Below, in pieces: positions 1 through 8,100 of a stretch of 28,413 nt of DNA; positions within the stretch are counted from its first letter, which is position 1; the number at the start of each line of letters is the position of its first letter. Below the pieces are notes generated by a model that saw only the letters and a list, made by a program, of their open reading frames with translations, was not told the DNA's origin and did no database searches. This DNA is from CAADGV01 sp040290295. Its GTDB lineage: Bacteria > Bacteroidota > Ignavibacteria > UBA10030 > UBA6906. The stretch spans positions 1 through 28,413 of the forward strand of contig PSMW01000035.1 of the NCBI GenBank assembly GCA_040290295.1, read 5' to 3'. A program made the translations under genes and the position numbers.

Positions 1-590
1 ACTCCTTCCCGCCGAAAAGATTCGAGCAACATGTACGTCAAGACGTTCAACGCGAGAATCCACAGCGAGAGTCCGATGACCCCGGTGAATGAGACGAGCT
101 GAATGCGCGCGAGGTTGTACGACTGTGTGTTACCGAGCGTGAGCCACGGGAACGACCACTCGCTGAGTGTGTGCGAATACTCGTACGCGACCCAAAAGAA
201 CGGCAAGCCTGCGAGCGCAGCAGTTCCTCCCCACCTTTGCCGGACGAAAAGAAAGATGCCGAAGGGAATGAAGTAAAAGAATGGATGAAGCGTCATCGTG
301 ATCGCGCCGGCGAGCATCATGTACGGATCGTTCATGTGTGCGTAGCCGCCCGTCCAGTTCAACGTAATCATGTGAAAGATCAGCATGGCGAGGTACACCC
401 AACGCAATGCCGCTGCGGTGCGTTCGGTCTCGTCCAACACGATGAGAAGCGGGACCAAGCCGACACATGCGAGAATACCGACCGGGCTTGGCGGGAACGC
501 GAAGCCAAGCAGGATGCCCGACAACACAGAGAGGGAAACCTTGCGTGGAATGATGTCGCGTTCTTCTCGCGTGAACGTGAAGAGCTTCAC
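1..590 (-). CDS. lnt: Apolipoprotein N-acyltransferase, N-terminal membrane part (partial, runs off left edge)
   Basis: Lnt adds the third acyl chain to the N-terminal cysteine of lipoproteins in the inner membrane. About 196 N-terminal residues are visible. They are strongly hydrophobic, with several membrane segments, and carry family-typical stretches: GFAFPPSPVGILACVG near residue 30, WVAYEYSHTLSEWSFPWLTLG around 145-165, and an IQ...GVIGLSLWILALN segment after it. The nitrilase-like catalytic domain (Glu-Lys-Cys) would lie beyond the window. The start is GTG at 590, chosen because AAGGAGAG sits just upstream and because GTGA forms a 4-bp overlap with the stop of the PAP2 gene, a sign of translational coupling. 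It is the last visible gene of the acylphosphatase-to-lnt operon. Identification rests on motifs and hydropathy read by eye. Confidence 0.82.
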   Translation of the reverse strand, partial: MKLFTFTREERDIIPRKVSLSVLSGILLGFAFPPSPVGILACVGLVPLLIVLDETERTAAALRWVYLAMLIFHMITLNWTGGYAHMNDPYMMLAGAITMTLHPFFYFIPFGIFLFVRQRWGGTAALAGLPFFWVAYEYSHTLSEWSFPWLTLGNTQSYNLARIQLVSFTGVIGLSLWILALNVLTYMLLESFRREG

Positions 591-1174
591 GCTTCTCTCC
601 TTGCAATGACGAGAGACGGAAAGAATCGGAGCGCGAGCTGTTGCCACACGACGACAACGCACCAGCCGACGAATGTACCGATGATTGCCCCACCCACGAC
701 GTCGGAGGGATAATGCACTCCCACAAAGACTCGCGAGAGCGCCACGAGCGATGCCCAGGCATACAATGCTGCTCGCGCTTTCGGATAGTAGAGCGAGAAC
801 ATCGTCGCCACGCCGAAATTGTTCACGGCGTGTGACGAGGGGAAGGACAAGCCTCCACATCCGACAAGAAGATGCATCTGATCGAGGGGCAGCGCGTGAC
901 AAGGACGCACCCGTCCAACCAACGGCTTGATGACCGTGCTGCTGAGTTGATCGCTGATGAAGAGCAGAGGAACAAGCAAAAGGGCAGCAGTTCTCCCCCG
1001 TGTCCCACCCTTGACGAGCAACCAGAGCCATACTACCACGAGAGCGATACGCATGAAGAATTGCTTGTCGTAATCGGTGATGAGGGGCCAGAGCATATCA
1101 CCCAGCGGCGTGGCAAGAGATCGATTCAGGAAGAGAAAAAGGGCAACGTCGAGTGAATACAACCAATCAACCAT
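587..1174 (-). CDS. PAP2-superfamily phosphatase, probable undecaprenyl-diphosphatase-like membrane enzyme
   Basis: A 195-residue polytopic membrane protein with the full PAP2 phosphatase signature: KPLVGRVRP (Lys83, Arg90), PSSH (112-115) and SRVFVGVHYPSD (Arg148, His154, Asp158). Family members remove phosphate from lipid phosphates such as undecaprenyl diphosphate (BcrC/PgpB type) or phosphatidate. The active residues normally face the periplasm. The neighbours, a DedA-family protein, ispF and lnt, favour a polyprenyl-phosphate role, but the substrate cannot be read from the sequence. The gene starts 9 bp after the DedA stop, and its own TGA overlaps the GTG of lnt. No clear Shine-Dalgarno precedes its ATG, so translation may be coupled to DedA. 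Confidence 0.88.
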   Translation of the reverse strand: MVDWLYSLDVALFLFLNRSLATPLGDMLWPLITDYDKQFFMRIALVVVWLWLLVKGGTRGRTAALLLVPLLFISDQLSSTVIKPLVGRVRPCHALPLDQMHLLVGCGGLSFPSSHAVNNFGVATMFSLYYPKARAALYAWASLVALSRVFVGVHYPSDVVGGAIIGTFVGWCVVVVWQQLALRFFPSLVIARREA

Positions 1175-1183
1175 AGCGGGGCG

Positions 1184-1798
1184 TTAGGGTTTGTCGTTCT
1201 TTCTTTTGTTGTAAAAGAAACGCGCCAGAAGAATCAAGACCACGAGAATAATGATGGCGGTAACGATTTGACTGTAAGCACTGAGATAGAATCCGCTCTC
1301 TTTCCAATTCTTGCCGAGGTAAAAACCAGCACCGACGAGGATCGTGTTCCATGCGAGCGCACTTGCCAAGCAGAGCAGCGTCGTCGGCAGGAGGTGCAAT
1401 TTCGCCATGCCGGCAAAAAAAGAAATTACCGCTCGCGTCCCTGAAAGGAACCGATTTGCAACGATGATCCAGTATCCGTATCGTCGAAACCAATCTTCAA
1501 CAGTGTACACAGCGCTGAGAGAGATGAATGGAATTTTTCCTTTCTCCAAGATGATCTCGCCGAACCAGTCGCCGATCTTGTACATCGTCAAAAAGCCGAG
1601 CGTACTGCCGAGTGTCGCAGCAGTGAGCGTCGGAGCGAAGCCGACATGTCCAATGCCCGCAAGCGATCCCCCAAAGACGACGATCATATCGCTCGGCGAC
1701 GGCGGGATGATATTCTCGATATACGCAATGGCAAACACGATAGCGTACACGAGAAGCGGGTTCAACGACTGGAGAAATTGAATGAAGTCCTCGATCAT
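1184..1798 (-). CDS. DedA-family (SNARE-associated/VTT domain) inner-membrane protein
   Basis: A 204-residue membrane protein with the DedA family hallmarks: an acidic residue in a re-entrant N-terminal segment (AYIENIIPPSPSDMIVVFGG, residues 25-44) and the conserved RFLSGTRAVISFFAGMAK region (about 116-133), followed by further membrane segments and a basic tail. DedA proteins support membrane homeostasis, and some (UptA type) move undecaprenyl phosphate back across the inner membrane. Its start ATGA overlaps the ispF stop by 4 bp, and the PAP2 gene follows after 9 bp. The order isoprenoid synthesis, DedA, PAP2 phosphatase fits a lipid-carrier recycling role, although DedA paralogues differ in substrate and this assignment is an inference. 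Confidence 0.88.
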   Translation of the reverse strand: MIEDFIQFLQSLNPLLVYAIVFAIAYIENIIPPSPSDMIVVFGGSLAGIGHVGFAPTLTAATLGSTLGFLTMYKIGDWFGEIILEKGKIPFISLSAVYTVEDWFRRYGYWIIVANRFLSGTRAVISFFAGMAKLHLLPTTLLCLASALAWNTILVGAGFYLGKNWKESGFYLSAYSQIVTAIIILVVLILLARFFYNKRKNDKP

Positions 1799-2292
1799 TG
1801 CCGTAATAGATTCTTCACGATTGCGGCAACAGCGTGTGCTGCTGCCCCTTCCTGCTTCCCAATGAAACCGAGCCGTTCATTCGTCGTGGCTTTGATGGAG
1901 ATTTGGTCGGGCTGAATCATCAGCGTCGATGCGATCTTCTGGCGCATCGGCTCGATATAGGGAAGAATTGTCGGCTGCTCCATCACCAGTGTTATGTCTG
2001 CGTTGATGATCGTAAAGTGTTGCTCGGCGAGAAGCGACCGAACGCGAGCGAGTAACACAAGACTCTTGATACCCTTGTACTGCGGATCGGAAGGCGGAAA
2101 GTGTTTGCCGATATCGCCGAGCGCAGCAGCTCCCAACAGCGCATCCATAAGAGCGTGCAGCACCACGTCGGCATCGGAATGACCTTCCAACCCCGCGTGA
2201 TGCGGAATCTCTACCCCGCCCAAGACTAAGGTGCGTCCCTCAGCAAATCGATGGACGTCGAACCCGTAGCCGATGCGAGGATACGCTGTCAT
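1795..2292 (-). CDS. ispF: 2-C-methyl-D-erythritol 2,4-cyclodiphosphate synthase
   Basis: IspF converts CDP-methylerythritol 2-phosphate to the cyclic diphosphate in the MEP route to isoprenoid precursors, in the cytoplasm. The 165 residues match the usual length of 155-165. It begins RIGYGFDVHRF, giving metal ligands Asp12 and His14, with His46 in the VLHALMDALLGA helix. The GDIGKHFPPSDPQYKG loop and C-terminal KATTNERLGFIGKQEGAAAHA are family signatures. The ATG at 2292 is preceded by GGGAG and overlaps by 4 bp the TGA that ends the interrupted GH43 reading frame. The product would feed the polyprenyl-phosphate pool that the downstream DedA and PAP2 proteins may recycle. No ispD is fused to it or adjacent. 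Confidence 0.96.
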   Translation of the reverse strand: MTAYPRIGYGFDVHRFAEGRTLVLGGVEIPHHAGLEGHSDADVVLHALMDALLGAAALGDIGKHFPPSDPQYKGIKSLVLLARVRSLLAEQHFTIINADITLVMEQPTILPYIEPMRQKIASTLMIQPDQISIKATTNERLGFIGKQEGAAAHAVAAIVKNLLRQ

Positions 2293-2666
2293 TCCACTCC
2301 CACCACACTCGTACGTTTGCCTATGCCGTTTTCGTTGAAGGCTTCAATCTGGAAAAAGTACGGCGCATCGACATCCATTGCCGTGAAGGTGTACTCGTTG
2401 CGGCCATAGACAGTGATACTGTTGTACATTGTTGTCGGTGAGCTTCCGACATAAATCGTGTAGCCGACTGCGTCGTCAACGTGCTGCCACTTCAGCCATG
2501 CGTTACGAGGCTCGCTCGCACCGCGCAGTACCGTAAAGTGCCGTACGGTATCGGGCGGTATGCCGCTCCCCTTGCCGAAGACGCGCAAACCACTGAGTGC
2601 GAATGTTCCCGTCGGCACGTGGATGTTTTCGATCCTCACGTAGCGTGCGGGCACAGGCCGATCGAG
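2289..2666 (-). pseudogene. Detached 3' part of the GH43 gene: end of discoidin domain plus fibronectin type III domain
   Basis: This segment begins directly after the TAA that closes the GH43 frame and stays in that same frame. The next residues, LDRPVPARYVRIENIHVP, are the expected last strands of an F5/8 type C (discoidin) domain, and SGLRVFGKG completes it. It then continues into a fibronectin type III domain (WLKWQHVDDAVGYTIYVG ... YFFQIEAFNENGIGKRTSV). It therefore looks like the natural C-terminus of the upstream enzyme, cut off by one stop codon. A GTG at 2654 could in principle restart translation, but no ribosome-binding site is evident and the product would have no signal peptide. 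Its TGA overlaps the ispF start by 4 bp. A sequencing error at the stop codon would make this plain coding sequence. Confidence 0.75.
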
Positions 2667-4049
2667 TTAAACGTAATCATGCGGCACCTCGCGCGTGTTG
2701 TTGCGCTTGTCAACGATCGTCGTCCATGTTTTCCCGTCGCGCGATGCGGAGACGATGTACTGGTGCTTCAAGCCAAGGTGCTTTCCCATCAGCTCAGCAT
2801 TCTGATCGGCATAATTGACTTGCACAGCGTAGATGGTACAGAGCGACCCACAATCGGTTTCGAACCACTCTCCGTTTTTCCCGCTCGTCGCGCTCCAGTA
2901 GGTGCGCATGTCTTCGTCCACGGCGAAATTCGGCGTGGACCCACCAAGCGTGGAGGACGCTCGCACGGGCTTGTTGTAATTGAGCAACATCCAACCTGTA
3001 AAGAGTTGCCTCCCCTTTGCCGTCGGCACATCTGGAAGGTAATGCGGATAATCGCCATAGGCGGTCATGCAATACAGTATCCCGTTGTCGTCGAAACCAG
3101 CTTGCCAAAGACTGATGCGTCGCTCGAAGTTATGTTTCACGTTGATAGCGTTGGTTGCAACGTGCCACCAATTGCCATACGCATCGTGAAACGTCGATCC
3201 GTGTCCCGCACCGCGCACAAAGCCGCCGGGCTTGTACGAAAAAGGGTTCTGCGGTTGATAGGTAAAGGGACCGATCGGTTGAGTGCCCACATACACGCCG
3301 TCGGCGTAGCCGCTGAACTCCGTGCCCGGAGCGGCATACTGGAGATAGTACCGCCCGTTGTGTTTCGTCATCCACGCGCCTTCGATGAAGGGACGCAGGA
3401 ACGTGTTGTCCGCGTGCTCTCCGAAACGCTCCCAGCCGTGGCGATCCTCGTGCAAGCGGATGAGTTCCACCCTCTCGCCTTTGGGCTGGAGGGTGGCTCT
3501 GTCGATTTCCTGACCGTAGAGAGGATACCTGTTGCTCGAGCCCCAGTACAGATAGAGCCGGCCATCATCGTCAACGAAAAATGCGGGATCCCAAGCGCCG
3601 ACGCGGAACGAATCGACCGCTTCGCGCCACGTATCGGTCATCGGATCAGTGCTCATCCAGAGTGGAAAGTCCTGCGTGTGCGTGGAGCCGATCAGCAGTA
3701 GCGTATCACTGAGCACCACCGAGGCGGGAGCGCACAACTCGTCGTACACGTTGTGGTACGGTTTCAAGAATCGTCGCGGAACGAACTCCCACGAAGCCAG
3801 GTCGCGACTCCACCAATATCCATACTGGTTCGTTGCGAAAAGATAATACGTGCCTTTGAACAATGTGATCACCGGATCGGACGTCGTGCGGTGTTTGCCT
3901 TGCTCGACGAAATGAGGAATGGCGCAGTATGCGTAATCGATATTCAACGGATTGCAATACGTTTTTTGGCGAGCGGAAAGATCCGTCGTCGAGAACAGAA
4001 CAACGCACAGGCAGAAGAACCAAGCAGGAAGCGATCGGGTAAACGACAT
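2667..4049 (-). CDS. Secreted family-43 glycoside hydrolase with truncated C-terminal discoidin domain
   Basis: A 460-residue exported enzyme. Residues 1-26 form a signal peptide (hydrophobic AWFFCLCVVLFS, cleavage near LSA/RQ). The five-bladed GH43 catalytic domain spans about 30-345. It shows the three acidic active-site residues in family-like contexts: Asp58 (TTSDPVITLFKGTYYLFAT), Asp154 (GAWDPAFFVDDDGRLYLYWG) and Glu223 (PFIEGAWMTKHNGRYYLQYA). GH43 enzymes cleave arabinose-, xylose- or galactose-containing polysaccharides by inversion; the exact substrate is unknown. From about residue 355 a discoidin-type carbohydrate-binding domain starts, but the frame stops at TAA (2669-2667) inside it. 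Translation of the next codons restores the missing strands. The gene starts 15 bp after the acylphosphatase stop and seems part of the same operon, although no strong ribosome-binding site precedes the ATG. Confidence 0.85.
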   Translation of the reverse strand: MSFTRSLPAWFFCLCVVLFSTTDLSARQKTYCNPLNIDYAYCAIPHFVEQGKHRTTSDPVITLFKGTYYLFATNQYGYWWSRDLASWEFVPRRFLKPYHNVYDELCAPASVVLSDTLLLIGSTHTQDFPLWMSTDPMTDTWREAVDSFRVGAWDPAFFVDDDGRLYLYWGSSNRYPLYGQEIDRATLQPKGERVELIRLHEDRHGWERFGEHADNTFLRPFIEGAWMTKHNGRYYLQYAAPGTEFSGYADGVYVGTQPIGPFTYQPQNPFSYKPGGFVRGAGHGSTFHDAYGNWWHVATNAINVKHNFERRISLWQAGFDDNGILYCMTAYGDYPHYLPDVPTAKGRQLFTGWMLLNYNKPVRASSTLGGSTPNFAVDEDMRTYWSATSGKNGEWFETDCGSLCTIYAVQVNYADQNAELMGKHLGLKHQYIVSASRDGKTWTTIVDKRNNTREVPHDYV

Positions 4050-4064
4050 GGAATGGCTCGTGCT

Positions 4065-4334
4065 CTAGCGGATGTCAAATCGTTCATAGTACGGCGGCTT
4101 GCTTTCCATCCACTCGATCTTCAGGTTGGAGACGTGCGCCGAACGTGGACCCACCTTGACTTCCTTAAGGAACTCTTCGAGCAGAGAGCGATCTCCTTCC
4201 GCTTCGATTTCGACGTCGCCGTTGTACATATTTCTTACCCAACCGGTGATGCCCAATGCTTCTGCCCTGCGTTGCACGAACCAGCGAAAACCGACGCCTT
4301 GTACAAGTCCTTCAACGATAATATGAACACGCAT
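4065..4334 (-). CDS. acyP: Acylphosphatase
   Basis: A small cytoplasmic enzyme that hydrolyses carboxyl-phosphate bonds, for example in acetyl phosphate. With the start at ATG 4334 the protein has 89 residues, the normal family size. Motif VEGLVQGVGFRWFVQRRA supplies the phosphate-binding loop and Arg17. Asn35 in GWVRNMYNGDVEIEAEG is the second catalytic residue, and the Arg-to-Asn spacing of 18 is as in characterised acylphosphatases. A longer in-frame start at 4355 would add seven residues but lies only about 10 bp from the predicted transcription start, so 4334 is preferred. It is the first gene of the operon leading to GH43, ispF, DedA, PAP2 and lnt. Confidence 0.93.
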   Translation of the reverse strand: MRVHIIVEGLVQGVGFRWFVQRRAEALGITGWVRNMYNGDVEIEAEGDRSLLEEFLKEVKVGPRSAHVSNLKIEWMESKPPYYERFDIR

Positions 4335-4372
4335 GGTGGAGGTGAGCAGCAACATTCATCGAATGCAGAATC

Positions 4373-4401
4373 AAAATACGGGGATGTGAATCGAAATGCA
4401 A
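4373..4401 (-). promoter_or_regulatory. Promoter of the acyP-to-lnt operon
   Basis: On the minus strand TTGCAT (4401-4396) and TATTTT (4378-4373) are separated by exactly 17 bp. Transcription would start near 4366, about 32 bp before the acyP ATG. No other comparable promoter was seen inside the tightly packed downstream genes. Confidence 0.55.
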
Positions 4402-4427
4402 GAAAGCTGCGCGAGTATCGAAACATG

Positions 4428-4455
4428 AAAAAAGGACTCATGATTTCGAGTCCTT
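4428..4455 (-). terminator. Rho-independent terminator of the MGMT gene
   Basis: Read on the minus strand, an 8-bp stem AAGGACTC/GAGTCCTT (4455-4448 with 4439-4432) with an 8-nt loop runs straight into six T residues (4433-4428, the first two shared with the stem end). It lies 28 bp after the MGMT stop and upstream of the acyP promoter, so it separates the two units. Confidence 0.8.
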
Positions 4456-4482
4456 GATGAAAGGCGTGGTGTGTGTGTCGGT

Positions 4483-4986
4483 TCAGATCATCAGTGCGCC
4501 TTCGAGTTTCAGCAGAAACTCTTTTGTCTTGATGCCCGAAGAATAACCGACGAGTGAGCCATCAGTGCCGATGACGCGGTGACAAGGAATGACAATAGGC
4601 AGTGGGTTCGCTGCATTGGCGCGACCGATCGCCTGAAACCCTTTGCTCGTTCCCAAGCGCTTCGCCAATTGCTTGTAGCTGATCGTCGTTCCGTAGGGAA
4701 TCTTCGACAACTCTTTCCAAACACGGATCTGAAACGGCGTACCGATAAAATCGACAGGCAAGGTAAACTTCGCGAGCTTCCCGTTGAAGTAACGGGTGAG
4801 TTGATCGATCACGTCCTTGTTGCGCGCACGGTTGTCCACGACATCGTTGTTGTCGAAGTTATCATGCAGCCAGCGGAAAAAGTCCTTGCGGTTCTGTCTG
4901 GGTACACTGATCTTGCACACTCCCTTATCGGTGGAGGCAACATAAATCAATCCAATCTTGAATTCGAATGATGTGCAGTAAACCAT
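4483..4986 (-). CDS. ogt: Methylated-DNA-[protein]-cysteine S-methyltransferase
   Basis: This suicide enzyme repairs O6-methylguanine by moving the methyl group to its own cysteine. The 167 residues fit the Ogt/MGMT family (about 160-180). The C-terminal DNA-binding and active-site domain shows TPFQIRVWKELSKIPYGTTISY (82-103, helix-turn-helix lead), NPLPIVIPCHRVIG (127-140, acceptor Cys135) and a LVGYSSGIKTKEFLLKLEG tail. One oddity is that the DNA-flipping arginine usually found in RAVG is replaced by Gln118 (FQAIGRA). The frame remains open upstream to the assembly gap, but the ATG at 4986 gives a normal-length enzyme and lies 57 bp after a good promoter; no Shine-Dalgarno is obvious. The symbol ogt is by family; adjacent genes are unrelated. 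Confidence 0.93.
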   Translation of the reverse strand: MVYCTSFEFKIGLIYVASTDKGVCKISVPRQNRKDFFRWLHDNFDNNDVVDNRARNKDVIDQLTRYFNGKLAKFTLPVDFIGTPFQIRVWKELSKIPYGTTISYKQLAKRLGTSKGFQAIGRANAANPLPIVIPCHRVIGTDGSLVGYSSGIKTKEFLLKLEGALMI

Positions 4987-5048
4987 TGGGGTGTTGCGTT
5001 GGTTGAGGCGCGTACCAGAGGACGCTAAGAATCTGTCAATGCCAATTG

Positions 5049-5077
5049 AGTATACAGAAACACATCGTGAAAGGCAA
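5049..5077 (-). promoter_or_regulatory. Promoter of the MGMT gene
   Basis: TTGCCT (5077-5072) and TATACT (5054-5049) on the minus strand are 17 bp apart. Predicted start of transcription is near 5043. It lies in the gap between the end of the outer-membrane protein gene and MGMT, which supports treating them as separate genes. Confidence 0.6.
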
Positions 5078-5120
5078 GAAAAATTTTTCGAAAAACATTC
5101 CGTGGCAAGATTTTTTTGAA

Positions 5121-8100
5121 TCAGAAAAATGCGCGCACCTCCGCACGCGCAGTATGGATCGGCGAGCGTNNNNNNNNNNCCGCCTTCCGATCGTCCGTCG
5201 TATGCGAGATTAGCTTGCATGAATTGCGTGACGCGATAATCGAAGCCGACCCGCCACAGAAACGTTTTGCCCTGCACTCTCCCCCCAGTCAGCTCGAAGG
5301 GAAAATTCTCTGTGGCACGACTCAGCAAGATCTCTTCACGTGCAAACTCTGCTCGGGCTTGCCCTGCTCCCTCGAACGCGTACACGAAGCGTAGCCCTTG
5401 CGTGTTCAGATCGGCATCTACCTTCGGAACGGGATACACATCGGACGCCTCCCCGACTTCGAACTTCATTCCCAATTCGATATTGTGATAAGGACGGTAT
5501 GAAACGTCGAGGGAAATGAGGTTCGATTCGATATTGCGAAGGCGCGACGATCGTTCAGTACTACTCACACGATCGATTCGGTTCACGACGTCTAACTGAT
5601 TGGCAATTTCCGTGACAAGCTGCCATCGCAGGCGCAGCGAACGTTCTCGAGTAAAGCTGCGCTCTTGTACACCACTCGAGGTGCTCGATGCAAAGCGATT
5701 CAATCCTTTGCGCTGCGCATAGCGCAGTCGCGCGGAAAATTCCGGCCGACCTTCCCACATGTTCACATCCTGCGTGAAGAAAGTTGAGCCGGAAATGGTC
5801 GAATCCGATTGAAAGCGCCTAAAGTGCAGCAAGTAGATTTGCTTCAAATCGGGCTCTGTGCTCTTTTCTTCAATGCGAACGTAGGTCTCGGTGCTCACTG
5901 CTCTGAGCAAATCGCTCCAGAACGAGCCTGCGGCATCAAGAAATCTTGCCGGTGTGAGGCGCAACCTTCCGCTCGTCTTCAAATCGATCACGGGGTAAAG
6001 CTCATCAGACGGGAGCGTCGTGGCGATATAGTCACCGTCGAACCTTGCAGGAACGAATTCGTTTTCGTCGGCGATGCCGTTGTTGTTCAAATCCCCCAAA
6101 TACTTATAGTTGCCCGTCCCGACCGCAACCCGAACGAAAACCCGCTCCAATCGGGAAGCCCGCTCCGTAGAAACCTCATAGAAAATATCCGTTTCCACAC
6201 CTCTGCTGAAAGGTGCAAAGCGGGTCTGGTTCCTGACCAAGACGGTCTTGATATCGCTATTCCCCAGCGCTTTGAATGCGGGCGTGAACTTCTTCTCTCG
6301 CAGCGTGACGTCGAGCGAGGATGTGAGCGTGTTCCACTCCGAAAGGTTCCATCCGAACGACTGCGTAGTGGATTTCGATTGGCGGAGGAGACTGCCGTTC
6401 AGGAACTGGTCGTCCGTCCTCCACTCCAACTGGGTTGCCAGCGTCATGTTCCACAAATTGATCAGTTTGATGCCCGGAGCGAACACATTGAAGGCGAAAC
6501 TCCCGGCTTTGACCGAGTCCTTCGAAACGTATGTGATCCGGCGATTTTCGTTCTCATAGGAGAACGAAGGAACGATCCCACTGACCGTGTGCTCGATTGA
6601 ACCCTTCTGACGGAGCCATGAGCTTCGGCTGTCGATTCCAAATTCCGACGAGCGCACGCTTTCCAAGACATAGGTCAGTGTCGGAAGCGAGTCACCTCTG
6701 AAGGAAAGCGATACATCATTCCGGACCGAACGCAAGGTGTTGCCGCGCGTCATTTTTCCATATCCTCCACCAATGCTCAGCTGTCGAACCGGCGTATAGC
6801 GAATCGACGCCTCCTGAATTTCTTCGTCCGCCGACGTGAGCGATTCGATTCCCCATTTTCTCGTGAACTCGATATCGTTTGTCCGATCAAGAGGAACGAA
6901 GCGCCGATTCACGAACCGCTCTTTCAGTTTCACATCCAATGCACCGATGTTCGCGCCGCCGATGGTGATTTCACGTGGAGCATACCCAACTTCGAAGCGG
7001 AGAGCATGCCCCGTGTTGTCTTGATCGTCGAGTGTGGAGAACCGATTCGCGTCGAAGGTACTTGCGCCGTACTCACCGCTGATATGCAGCGTGTTCGTCG
7101 GAGAAACTCCCAGCACAACATCCATCACTTGGGAGAGCTGAGGCACGGGAAGGAACTTAACGGGCAGATAGTCTCCCAGTCCCGGTCCTCGCCATTCAAA
7201 AACCCCGATCGCCTTCCGAAGGTAATCTCCTCGTCCAAATCCGACACTCGAAAATGTTACGACGTACTGCGCATCTCTCCCGGGGGCATACCGATAGAAT
7301 CTGTACAGAGTCGAACCAATGATCGTGCTGTCGAGAACATAGAAGCCGTTCGAATCTACACGCGTTACGCCGCTCAGAATTGCCTTCGAGCGATCGTCAC
7401 CCGCCGCTTGCAGAACGGTACGCGCGCTGTCCGTAAGCGAAAAGTCGATTGGAGCATCGGGATCATCTGCTTCACGTATAAACGAGACCGTGAGCTGCGC
7501 TTTGTTCTCCCAAAAATTGCTCTCGTTCTGTGCAGCAAGAAGCGATCGGGAGAATTGGCGATCGGTGTACTCGAAATCGACCGTGATGCGCGACGCGGCA
7601 GTGATGAGCCGTCGAGTGGTGAAGGTGATCTCGCCATTCGAGTAGTCGATCACGTAGTCGTTGGTTTCGCCGCGTGTTTGCAGTTCACCGTTGACGTACA
7701 CACGCTCGGTCCCCGCAATCACAATGATCTGCCGTTCGTTGTTTCGTCCCGTCAGCCGATAGGGTCCCTGCACACCTTCAAGTCCGGGGAACTGATTGGT
7801 GGCGTATTTTCCTCTTGTTGTTGCAGCCGAAGCGGTCAGTCCGCCTTGGGAGAAGCCGAGTCGATAATTGGCGGTCGCTTTTGCCCCCTGCAGCTTGCGA
7901 TTGAGATGAGCGAATTCTGTCCCGGTCAGTTCGAGATTGAAGTCACCCAACGTTGCGGTTCCGTCGCTGCTTCGCAGTTCGACGAACACTTTGTCGAACT
8001 CTTGCAACGTTTGTGTTGTGCCCTCTGGTTGGATTGGCGTATTCTCGTCGGTGAGTGCAGCGACGACATCGATATCGTTGGTGAGCTTGCCGGAAAGTTG

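Noticed and set aside
130..762. Minus-strand frame of 210 codons overlapping lnt and PAP2
   Set aside because: The lnt and PAP2 frames in this region have family motifs and hydropathy; this frame is Arg/His-rich noise between them.
2481..3701. Plus-strand open frame of 406 codons opposite the GH43 gene
   Set aside because: The minus strand holds the conserved GH43 acids; the plus frame has no features of a real protein.
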